Shown here: in pieces, positions 9,639-18,200 of the stretch | Layout of the letters: each line of letters opens with the position of its first letter | How positions within the stretch are numbered: the stretch's first letter is position 1 | Origin: Aurantiochytrium sp. KH105 | Lineage: Eukaryota > Sar > Bigyra > Thraustochytrida > Thraustochytriidae | DNA length: 64,000 nucleotides | Direction: 5' to 3' | NCBI GenBank assembly: GCA_003116975.1 | Contig: BGKB01000174.1 | Span: forward strand, 83,502 to 147,501 | Position numbers and translations under genes: made by a program | The notes under the pieces: generated by a model | What the model was told of the DNA's origin: nothing | Seen by the model: only the letters and a program-made list of their open reading frames with translations | Databases searched by the model: none

Positions 9639-11279
9639 CTACTCAACAACATAGTCGTCGTCGTCATCGTCGTCGTCAGCTCTTCTGCCGTCTTCGTTGT
9701 CGTCTTCGTCTTCATCAAGATCGAGATCAATGACTTTCTTCGCGGCACTCCTGCGTCGCTTTGGTTTGGAAGCCGCTTTGTTGCTGCTGCCATCATCATT
9801 CATCTCGTCGTCCTCCTCTTGATCATCGTCTTCGTCATCATCATCATTGTCGTCATCGTCGCTGACTTGAAAAGCTTTGCGCGCAGACTGAGCCGCAGAT
9901 CTCCTGGAAACAGCCCGCCTTGGCGTCGTGATGGTGACCGAGCCTTCTTGAAATTCTGGCTCATCGCTTTCGCTCTCATCGCTCATCCACTTTGCAGCAT
10001 TTGATGAAGACCTTTTGCTCGTTTGCGACGTGTCCTGGGAGCTGCCAACCATGGAGACGTCGCCCTGAGAAGCGAGATCTTCTGTTTCCGTGAGTGGGAC
10101 GGAGGCAAGCGCTCGCGCCTTGTAAGACTCGCCCAGCATAAGCGGATCGGCCCAGTTAATTTCCTCTGCTGGTCCTTGACGCAGGACTTCCATTGTACCA
10201 TTTCCGTCACGCGTGACCCATTCATACGAAGTAAATACCACGACCTCTTCGTATTTGGCATCGAGTGTGACGCCTTGCTTCTCGCGCTCGTCAAAGTTAA
10301 CATGCAGATAGTTGGTGTCCGGGTGAATCAGTGCGCCGAGCAATCGAAGTGTCTTTCCTTCCTCGGCAAACTCAATGTTAAGCACAGGCTTTGTTGATGC
10401 AAAGCCTTCGATCGTTCCGCATGTTCCAATCGATTGCAGCGACATTTGGCCGGGCAGCACGAAGAGGCGATGATGCTTGCGATTCATGCTCTGGCTCACC
10501 TTGAATTCGCGATTATCGCATGCCGCTACAGCTCGCGGCAATGACAAGCCCTGAGTTGGACTCAGGATATCACGTTCCTGGCTCATCATGGAGAGTTTGG
10601 CTGCTTCCTTTACAGCGGCATCCTGTACATTGGCGGCCTCCACATCTTCTCGTGTTTGAAAGGTTTTGACTCCGCCGCTGCCGCCGCCGCGTTTTGCAGT
10701 TGTCTTCTTCGTCTGACTGGAAGTCGCTTTTACTTGCGAGCCACCTGTTAATAAGGTCTTTTGCTTTTTTGCTTTTGCAGAAGAGGCACTCTCGGATCCT
10801 GCCTTCAATTTGCGTTTTTGCGGGGTACCCGTGCCTACAGTTTTCGTCTTCGTCACACCTTTCTTAGCACTCGCTTTCGGAGTTGTAGGCTTCTTTTTTG
10901 CGCTGGGCTTCTTCATTACAATGTCCGAGAGAACATCGTTGTCGGATTCGTCCGCGTCCAGCACAATGGTATTCCTTCGCCGGGGCGTGCCGCCAAAACT
11001 GGAACTGTCGTCGTCGTCATCACTGTCGGACTTTCCGCGTGCGCTGTAGAAATCATCGTCACCCTCCCCGAAATCGTCGTCACTGTCACCGGCACCCCGC
11101 CGGCGGCTCGCGCTAGCCTTTCTGGTCTTCTTGCCCGTGGACTTTGGCTTGGCCCCCTTGGCAACTTGCACCTCGTCGCTGTCCTCGTCCGCCGCATCGC
11201 TGTTCTTGGAGTCCTCGTCGCTCGACAGCTGGTCCTTGTAGCTCACCGGCGCCCCGCGCGCCCGCGCGCTGCGCGGCAT
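9639..11279 (-). CDS. RHL1-like DNA topoisomerase VI accessory protein
   Basis: Predicted 546 aa from the ATG at 11279; three further codons upstream lack an ATG. The N-terminal third is acidic and Lys/Ser-rich with basic patches (KKPSAKKKP). Residues about 268-372 form the recognisable part: LFVLPGQMSLQSIGTCG, then KPVLNIEF, GALIHPDTNYLHVNF and EEVVVFTSYEWV. This matches the core of plant RHL1/HYP7, which binds the Top6A/Top6B complex needed for endoreduplication. The C-terminus is again acidic (Asp/Glu runs encoded by GTC/ATC repeats). The protein is probably nuclear and DNA-associated. Topoisomerase VI subunits elsewhere in the genome would support the role. The assignment is from memory of the family core, not alignment. 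Confidence 0.7.
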   Translation of the reverse strand: MPRSARARGAPVSYKDQLSSDEDSKNSDAADEDSDEVQVAKGAKPKSTGKKTRKASASRRRGAGDSDDDFGEGDDDFYSARGKSDSDDDDDSSSFGGTPRRRNTIVLDADESDNDVLSDIVMKKPSAKKKPTTPKASAKKGVTKTKTVGTGTPQKRKLKAGSESASSAKAKKQKTLLTGGSQVKATSSQTKKTTAKRGGGSGGVKTFQTREDVEAANVQDAAVKEAAKLSMMSQERDILSPTQGLSLPRAVAACDNREFKVSQSMNRKHHRLFVLPGQMSLQSIGTCGTIEGFASTKPVLNIEFAEEGKTLRLLGALIHPDTNYLHVNFDEREKQGVTLDAKYEEVVVFTSYEWVTRDGNGTMEVLRQGPAEEINWADPLMLGESYKARALASVPLTETEDLASQGDVSMVGSSQDTSQTSKRSSSNAAKWMSDESESDEPEFQEGSVTITTPRRAVSRRSAAQSARKAFQVSDDDDNDDDDEDDDQEEDDEMNDDGSSNKAASKPKRRRSAAKKVIDLDLDEDEDDNEDGRRADDDDDDDDYVVE

Positions 11280-11685
11280 CCTCGCCAAGATCGCCCGGCT
11301 GCTCGCGCGAGAGCGGCGAACAGGCGCGGTCGTTAGTCAGGCAAAAAGGGTTTTGCTTTGACGAGTCCTGTCGAGTGGCACCTTTGTTTGTGCTAGTAGC
11401 AAAAGCGAGAGCGCCGACGAGAGCGCGATCTCGCCAGAGCGCCTGGTCGCGAGAGCTCGAGCGAAAGCCCGCGCGAGCACTCCCAGGCGGCCTTCTCTCC
11501 TCTTTGCACAAGGCCGACGAGGAGAACCACACCGTCGGCAAGAACAAGGATCGTGCATTGTTCGTCTTGAGCGCGACAACAGAGACCACCGCGGACAGCG
11601 CTGCCTGACAGTGAGTTCGTTCGCTGCTGGAGGGGAAGAAGGGATACGGCGGACGAAGCCAGGACCGGCGAGCGAAGCATACGAT
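11280..11685. other. Divergent promoter interval (RHL1-like / hydroxylase-GlcNAc-transferase)
   Basis: A 406-base spacer between two divergent starts. The frame of the downstream gene is open to 11611 but only with a GTG, so the first ATG (11686) is preferred. No other gene is seen. Confidence 0.5.
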
Positions 11686-13737
11686 ATGCAAAGCGGGAAC
11701 GTATTGCAAAACGATGCCGTGAGAGCGCGGCTTGCGGCTTTTCTCGGTGCTCCGGTAGGGCAACAAGCTGCAAAGAATGCGGACGTCGCGCCGCCCGCCA
11801 ACAAAGCTGAAGCATCTCTCTCTCCAAAAGCGAAAACGGCGAGCGTGAAGTCCGAGGGAGTCGTAAAAGAATCCATTCTTGACGCACAGGCACTGTTTGC
11901 GCTGTGCAGCAATGATTTTGCCTGGTGCTCAAAGATCCCAGCAATGGATGCGCAAGAGTGCGAGACCTTGTGCACTGCGATTCGAGATCGTGGCCCTGAT
12001 GACTTGCGCGCAGCACAAATGGGGGCCAATGCGGCCTGGCAGGACGCCCTGTATCGAGGCGATCGAATTGCTTGGATCACAGCAGCCTGGGACCGCCGGA
12101 CAATGTTTGATGCCGCAATGCGTGTCTTCAAGCGTTTGCAGAGCCAGCTACGCGAGCGCTTTGCGCTGTCCGACCGCGTCAGTCTTCAGCTTGCCTGTTA
12201 TCCCGCAAATTCCGCGGGCTATGTCAAGCATCGCGATACAGAAAACAAAGAGGAGGGTCATCGCGTCGTGACTGCACTTCTCTATTTGAATCCAGCTTGG
12301 GTTACAACCAAGCATGAGGGCGCGCTACGGATTTATTCCCCATCTGGGGACCAACATTACGATGTGGCACCCGAAGCCAACTGCCTAGTAGTCTTTCAGT
12401 CTCACTTGGAGCATGAAGTGCTCAAGACGCAAAGTCGGCCTCGCTGGGCCATCACCTGCTGGTTTTACAGCAAGACTTTGGATGCTGTTTCTGCATCTGA
12501 GCCCGCCTCCATGACAAGAATGGAAACTCCATCGTCTGCGGAGACGATCTTTGTAGCGATCCCAAGCTTTCGAGATCCTCTGTGTGCCTCGACGGTTCTC
12601 GACCTTTACGAGAAAGCTTTGCGCCCCGAACATGTTCGAGTGGGAATTTGCTGGCAAAACGAGAGCGACGAAACAGAATACTTTGGGAGGACTCCGGAGG
12701 AGCGTGACCTTTTTACACAGCGCATCAAATTGGGCCACGTACGCTCCGTGGCGATTCCAGCGAGCAGTGCAACTGGGCCCTGCACTGCGCGCGCCCTTAT
12801 CCACAAGTCGTTGTACGGCGGGGAGACCTATCTCCTGAATATCGACGCGCACACACGCTTCGTCAAGGGCTGGGACGAGAAGATGATCCGTTTGCTCGAA
12901 GTCGCGGCATCTCGCGCATTGCATCCCTCGCGAGCCATGCTTTCCACGTATCCAGCGGGCTTTGAGCTAGACCGTTCTTCCGGAGAGGAGCGTCTTCCGC
13001 ACAAAGAGCTCACGCTCGTGTCTCTGGGCATCCTCTCGGCCCCCATTCTGCGGCCCAGCCACTTCGACCACGACGACTGGACCCTGCGCATAAAAAGTGA
13101 GCGAGTCTCGCCCTCCTCTTTGACCTCACCTCCAGCATCGTCCCCGTCATCCCCCTCATCCTCACCCTCGCCTCCTTCCCCGCCGTCGCAATCTGGCGGC
13201 GCGGATTCCGAGGTGGTCGCGACGCACCTCTTCGCGGGAGGCTTCAACTTTTCGCGGGCCGAGGTCCTGGTGGACCTGGTCGCGTACGCGGACGCGGAGC
13301 ACCTCTTCTTCGGCGAGGAGAGCGCCATGGCCGCGCGGCTCTTCGCGCGCGGCTGCGACGTCTTCTGCCCAGCCCGCGAGGACCTCGTCTTCCACCTGTG
13401 GGCCGCGGCAGACCGCCAAGAGCGCCTCTTCCGCAGCCCCGCCGCGCCGCGCCTCGAGGCCTCGCGCGCCGTCGCTCGCGCGCTGGCCGCCGGCGCAGCG
13501 CCCGGGGCCGCGGCCGGCGCGGCGCCCGGAGCCGCGCGCGGGCGCGGCCCCGCGGACCTGGGCCGCGCCATCGGCGTCGACTTCGCCGCCAGAACCGTCG
13601 CCGCGGCCGCCGGCGACCGCGACCGCGACCGCGACCGCGACCGCGACCGCGACCGCGACCGCGACCGCGACCGCGACCGCGAGAGCGACCGCGAGAGCGC
13701 GGGCGGCGGCGACGCGGGCGGGGAGGGCGGACGTTGA
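11686..13737 (+). CDS. Fused PHD/PhyA-type prolyl 4-hydroxylase and Skp1-type GlcNAc-transferase (GT60)
   Basis: One uninterrupted frame of 683 aa from the ATG at 11686. The N-terminal half is a PHD2/PhyA-type 2-oxoglutarate/Fe(II) prolyl hydroxylase: ACYPANSAGYVKHRDTENK supplies the HxD iron ligands, HLEHEVL the distal His, and RPRWAITCWFY the 2OG-binding Arg. A short linker leads to a GlcNAc-transferase domain (Pfam GlcNAc/GT60): ETIFVAIPSFRDP, a YLLNIDAHTRF DxH-type metal site, and a C-terminal GRAIGVDFAARTV that matches the closing motif of Dictyostelium Gnt1. In Dictyostelium and Toxoplasma separate enzymes hydroxylate a Skp1 proline and then cap it with GlcNAc. Here both steps appear to sit on one cytoplasmic chain, so Skp1 is the inferred substrate. 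The last 30 residues are an Asp-Arg repeat from a 6-bp microsatellite (about 13612-13683). No signal peptide is visible. Confidence 0.9.
   Translation: MQSGNVLQNDAVRARLAAFLGAPVGQQAAKNADVAPPANKAEASLSPKAKTASVKSEGVVKESILDAQALFALCSNDFAWCSKIPAMDAQECETLCTAIRDRGPDDLRAAQMGANAAWQDALYRGDRIAWITAAWDRRTMFDAAMRVFKRLQSQLRERFALSDRVSLQLACYPANSAGYVKHRDTENKEEGHRVVTALLYLNPAWVTTKHEGALRIYSPSGDQHYDVAPEANCLVVFQSHLEHEVLKTQSRPRWAITCWFYSKTLDAVSASEPASMTRMETPSSAETIFVAIPSFRDPLCASTVLDLYEKALRPEHVRVGICWQNESDETEYFGRTPEERDLFTQRIKLGHVRSVAIPASSATGPCTARALIHKSLYGGETYLLNIDAHTRFVKGWDEKMIRLLEVAASRALHPSRAMLSTYPAGFELDRSSGEERLPHKELTLVSLGILSAPILRPSHFDHDDWTLRIKSERVSPSSLTSPPASSPSSPSSSPSPPSPPSQSGGADSEVVATHLFAGGFNFSRAEVLVDLVAYADAEHLFFGEESAMAARLFARGCDVFCPAREDLVFHLWAAADRQERLFRSPAAPRLEASRAVARALAAGAAPGAAAGAAPGAARGRGPADLGRAIGVDFAARTVAAAAGDRDRDRDRDRDRDRDRDRDRDRESDRESAGGGDAGGEGGR
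13612..13683. repeat. CGCGAC hexanucleotide microsatellite inside coding sequence
   Basis: About 12 units encode the Asp-Arg dipeptide repeat at the C-terminus of the hydroxylase/GlcNAc-transferase. Length polymorphism would change only this tail. Confidence 0.9.
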
Positions 13738-13744
13738 CGTCGAG

Positions 13745-13862
13745 GCGGAGCTGCAGAGCAGCAGCGGCAGCAGCAGCGGCAGCAGCAGCGGCAGCAGCAG
13801 CGGCAGCAGCAGCGGCAGCAGCAGCGGCAGCAGCAGCAGCGGCAAGAGCAAGAGCAAGAGCA
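13745..13862. repeat. CAG/CGG-rich 9-bp microsatellite
   Basis: Iterations of AGCAGCAGCGGC-type units fill most of the gap between the hydroxylase/GlcNAc-transferase stop and the NUS1 start. The repeat keeps the NUS1 frame open upstream, but the resulting poly-Ala is probably untranslated leader. Confidence 0.7.
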
Positions 13863-13907
13863 ACGACGCGCGGGATTTGGCCGAAGGCGCGCGTCCTTTT
13901 CGCGGCC

Positions 13908-14907
13908 ATGGCCTCCTCCGTCTTGGGCGCGACGCTGCGAGCGCTGCTCGGCATGCTCGTGGCCGCCGCCGCCTGGGCGTACAGGACGAGCCGAGGATGT
14001 GCGGCAGCCATGTCGATCGCGTACTGGCGAATGCTTCTCTTCGTGAAGCAAGCCGAGGCCGCCATGATCACAGACGAGGACGTCGCAGATACTGCAAGCG
14101 GGAAAAAGGCCGACGGCAAGCGGGGATCCAAGCTTGTCAAGCTCAAGCTAGCAAAGACCCCTGCACGTGTAGGCCTGTGCTTGGAGCGCAGCACACTCGG
14201 CGAGGGTGATGCAGATACCAGAGCACTCGAAAAACTCGCGCAAAAGTGCGCAAGCGTGATGATGTGGTTCGCGGATGCGGGTGTCCGTGAGCTGGTCGTG
14301 TTCGAGGGGTCGGGTGACATGCAGAAAGCCCTACCACGCATAACTGCACATCTGAGGCACATGCTACACGATCCAAGGGGAATGGGTTATCTCGCGTTCG
14401 GTCAGCTTGCCGCGGTGCGCTCCATGCAAATCTTTGTGGGTGGTAGCGCTTCACCCGTTGAGATCGTCCACAATAGCAGCCACCAAGGTAAAGTCGATGT
14501 AAGCGTACGCTTCTTTTCGGATGACGATGGTGCTCGCGACATGGCACGAGTCGCACAAGACCTCGTCGACGATGCAGAAACTCCTGTGCAAAGCATCGAC
14601 GCTGGACTTTTGGACAAGCGTCTATCCTGTACCAAACACGCCACAGGTCGTCTTGACGTCGTTTTCATCTTTTCGGAACATGCATGTCTTGGCGGCTTCC
14701 CGGCATGGATTGCTCGCACACCCGAAATTCTGTAAGTTTTTTCTCCAAGCCCTTGTCGCATTGTGTGTCTGAATCTGACGTTCTTGAATGTCACTCACAT
14801 TTTTTTTTCTCAGAACGCTCGGCCAGTCGATGCAAAGTGTACTCTACGCGTCAATTGTGCGGAGTCTGTCTCTTTACAGTCGCTCAGAGCAGCGCTGGGG
14901 GCAATAA
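13908..14907 (+). CDS. NUS1: NUS1/NgBR, dehydrodolichyl diphosphate synthase subunit (spliced)
   Basis: Exon 13908-14731 and exon 14814-14907 join in phase 2 across an 82-base intron (GTAAGT...CAG) to give 305 aa. A hydrophobic N-terminal segment (LRALLGMLVAAAAWAY) is a probable ER membrane anchor. The body resembles the catalytically inactive cis-prenyltransferase partner: GLCLERST, VRELVVFEGSGDMQK, GARDMARVAQDLVDD and GGFPAWIARTPEI. The spliced last exon supplies the terminal SEQRWGQ, that is, the RxG motif typical of Nus1/NgBR C-termini, which confirms the splice. With a DHDDS-type partner it would make dolichyl diphosphate for N-glycosylation. The frame is open upstream through the microsatellite, but the ATG in GGCCATGGCC is favoured. 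Confidence 0.9.
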
Positions 14908-15295
14908 GGCTGCACCGCCGTGTCGACCGGAGTCAAAGAAGGAGGTTGCATTGTCTCATCGTTGTGGTTCCGCATTATCGCGTCGCTTGGAGCCCGTACA
15001 GACTGCAAAGTCGACGACCCGTTTCTTTGTTGAGACTCATACTTGGCCATCACTTGGCAGGGTCCTCACAAAGCGAGAGTCTGTCTTCCTGACGAAAAAA
15101 ACGAATCGACAAGCGACCTGATCGATGCCAAGCCCAGAACCAAAACAATCTCAAGTTCAATTTTTATTATTATTGAGCAAGCACATAATGACGGTTCACA
15201 TCACCGCGTGTGTGCTTGCCTTCGTTGCATTGCATAGAATTGCATAGCATAGCATAGCCCGTTGCAGAAACAATCCACTTCAACATATCATTCAC
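14908..15295. other. Convergent 3' interval, NUS1 / KNL1-like
   Basis: The tail-to-tail spacer of 388 bases is AT-richer, with a CATAG repeat at about 15238-15257. No gene is recognised. Confidence 0.5.
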
Positions 15296-18200
15296 CTAAA
15301 AATTTTCGAGAATACCAGCCCAGAGGCTTGAGAGTGGAGCAAACTGCTTAGCTTCGTCGTTGCGTTGCACCACAGCTTGTTCCAAGTGCTGCAAGAGCTG
15401 ATCATGATTACGCTCGCTGACAAGCTCAAAGCTCACCTTGCAAGCGTCCGCGTCAAGTGGATAGCTTGGGAGAATCTCAAAGGCAACCTTTACAACAGCC
15501 CCGAGTCCACCGTAGTAGATCTCGACGGAAAACACCATGCTGCCATCGCCCCGCGCGGTGAGCTTGCACGGATAGGTCTCGCTCTGACAGATTTGCGAGA
15601 TCTCCTCCCATAAGTCATGAAGACGACCAAACTCGACATCAAGCTCGAGCAAAGCATCCGGTACACAGGATGGCTCTGCGCCACGCAGCCGCGAGCGCAA
15701 TGCGGCCACCGTGTGCGCGACGCGGGCCTTGGTGATTGTCGCCATTTTTGCCTCGACGTCCAACGAACTGAAGGCCTCTTCGACGCCAACCTGAGGTCGA
15801 TCCTCAGTCTCCAGCGCATCGGGCCCGACGTGCTGCGAATGAATCTCGACGACACTTGGCTGAAGATCAAAAATGAATGTAATGAGCTCGTACGAGCCAT
15901 CGACATTGTCAAGCGCCAGTTCAACTGAAGTGCCGCTTGCATTATGAAGTCTCCAGATATGAAGACCTTGCGCGACATCAAGAACAGCATTTTGGCTCTC
16001 AAAGTCGACTTCAGCTTGTCGCTGTGCTTCGAGCGCCTCTAAATTGTCTTGTGCCTCCTTCAGACGAGCAGCTTGGACGTCATGGGCGCTTTGTACACGT
16101 GTGAAATCCTTGTCGGCAATGCGGACGCGTTCTTCCAACTCAGCAATCTCTTGCCTGTACCCTCCAATCACTTCCCGCTGCTCCAAGAGGGCCTCGAGGA
16201 GCGAGTGCAGGCGCTCTGCGCTACTCACGGCTTCGCTTGCCTGCGCTCCAGCGGCTTCGAGGCGTTGCACACCCTCTTGAACAATACCAATGTCTTCACG
16301 CAAGATAGACCCATGTTCTTCGAGGGCTTGCAATGAGAGGCTCAGCCCCTTGGCCTCAATATCACTCCATGACGCGCGCGCCTCGCAAAGAGCTTGCTCG
16401 CGCAGAGTGCGAATTGCTTTTTTGAGTCCAAGATTCACACGGCCACTCTCTGCATCGACTTGAAGCAATGAGGGTGAAGACTGCTCGAGTGTTGTCACGA
16501 GCTCAGTGATGGTCTGCTGCGCCAAGAGGGCACGGTTTCGCGACTCGTTCACGGTCCATTTCTGGCCGAACATATCCGCTTGCAAAACGCATGCGCGAGT
16601 CAACTCTTCATCGACAACTTCTTGCGCTTCGACCTCGGGGTCATCTACGAGATCCTGCGAAGGATCCTCGGCATCTCCAAGATCTTGGTGCAGAGATTCG
16701 TTTGAGAGCGGCGCCTCGCACTGCGCGAGAAAGGCCTCGAGTGACAGACTCGTCGTGGAGGGTTTTGGCGTTGGCGGGGGGGAAAGGTCCTCTTCTTGAA
16801 CATCTGGTGACGTGCCTGCGGCATCTCGGGTCCCTTGTTCAGCAGAGAGAGGCGTCCGCGCCAGTGCGCGTCGAGGTCGAAAGGCGCTTTCAGAGGCGTT
16901 AGTGTTGTTTGCGGGCTCGGGCGTTTCAGGGGTCATGTCTATTCCTTTGGCAGGTTCAGGTCCTGCAGATTGTTTGGCCTCGTTTGCTGGCGATGACGAG
17001 GGCGAAGGCGAGAATGGCGCCGCCGCGGCAGCAATAGAAGCCGAGTCTGTCGCTTCAGCAGGCGACAGGCTCGTTTTTCTCGCACTCACGAGGGCAGGAG
17101 ACTTGTTCGATGTCACTTCACGACCACGAGGAGAAGATGACGTCGATCCTGGCGAGTTCATGAAGCCATCGAGGACAGCCGCTGAATCGAATTGAAGACC
17201 TTGTTTGCCATCCCGTTCGCTCTTCTTATCGGAACCCTGAGATGAAGATCCGAGCGAAGAAAAGCTAAGGCGCATGTGAGGCGATGATGCGGTGGGAGAC
17301 GCCTGGGACTCTTCGGCCATTTCCTTAGTCTCTGCGGGCGTTCCGGGTGTTGCTGGTGTTGCGGGCGAGAGCTCGGCAAGCTCCGTGAGGCTTCCGAGCT
17401 CCTTTGTTTTTTCTTCTGAAGCAGTTGGCCCTGAAACACGACGCTGGTTTGGCCGCGGCTCCGACTCGGGCGTCATCGCAGCCAGCTCTGAGAGATTGCC
17501 AAGATCAACGGTGCGGTCCTGTGGCGTTGCAGCACTTCCTTTTCGTGCCGATTCATGTTTTGTACCCGAGGATGCTACTGCTAAGCGTGCCGAGATGCGT
17601 CGTGTTCGCCGGATCGCGACGCTTTCGTTCTCGGGAGTCATTGCAGCCAGATCCGAGAGATTGCCAAGTTCAACAGTACGCTCTTCGGCTCCTTCGGCTG
17701 CCGGTGGTGGTGGCAAGGAAGATTGTTTCAGCGCCGACGGAGGGCCGGCACTTTCCGGTGACATGCTCGCAAGCTGGGAAAGAGTGCCAAGCTCCACGGT
17801 ATGTTCTTCCTTTGACGGTGAGCTCGAAGGCGATTTAGGCCGGTGTTCATCAGCATCTTCCATCTCCACATCGCTATCAACACGGCTGTCATTGGTGCTC
17901 TGATCCAATGCGGCAAGTTCTGACAGCTGGCCCAGCTCAACCGTCCTCGCAGCTTCCTCGTCGTGATCGTTATCGTTGTGGTCCTCGTCATCACTATCCG
18001 CTTGGTGATGGGATTTTAGAGCCTGCCTTTGCTGCCGGGCTTCACTTGCGCGGCGACGCTGTTGAGAGCGAGTGTTTCGCGCAGGTGACGCTGCAGCAAC
18101 GACGGGAGACAGTGCTGCAAGCGCAGTGAGGTCGTCGAGATCAATCGTGCGGTTGCCAGAGGATGTACCTGTCGACGTGGCCGAGGCTGCGCTTGCGTTG

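Noticed and set aside
11686-13737. Artificial joining of two separate genes
   Set aside because: No gap, N or intron lies between the domains; the linker is in frame and both domains are complete.
13244-14362. Long minus-strand frames opposite the hydroxylase/GlcNAc-transferase and NUS1
   Set aside because: They are shadows of the GC-rich coding strand and of the CGCGAC and CAG microsatellites; no family resemblance.
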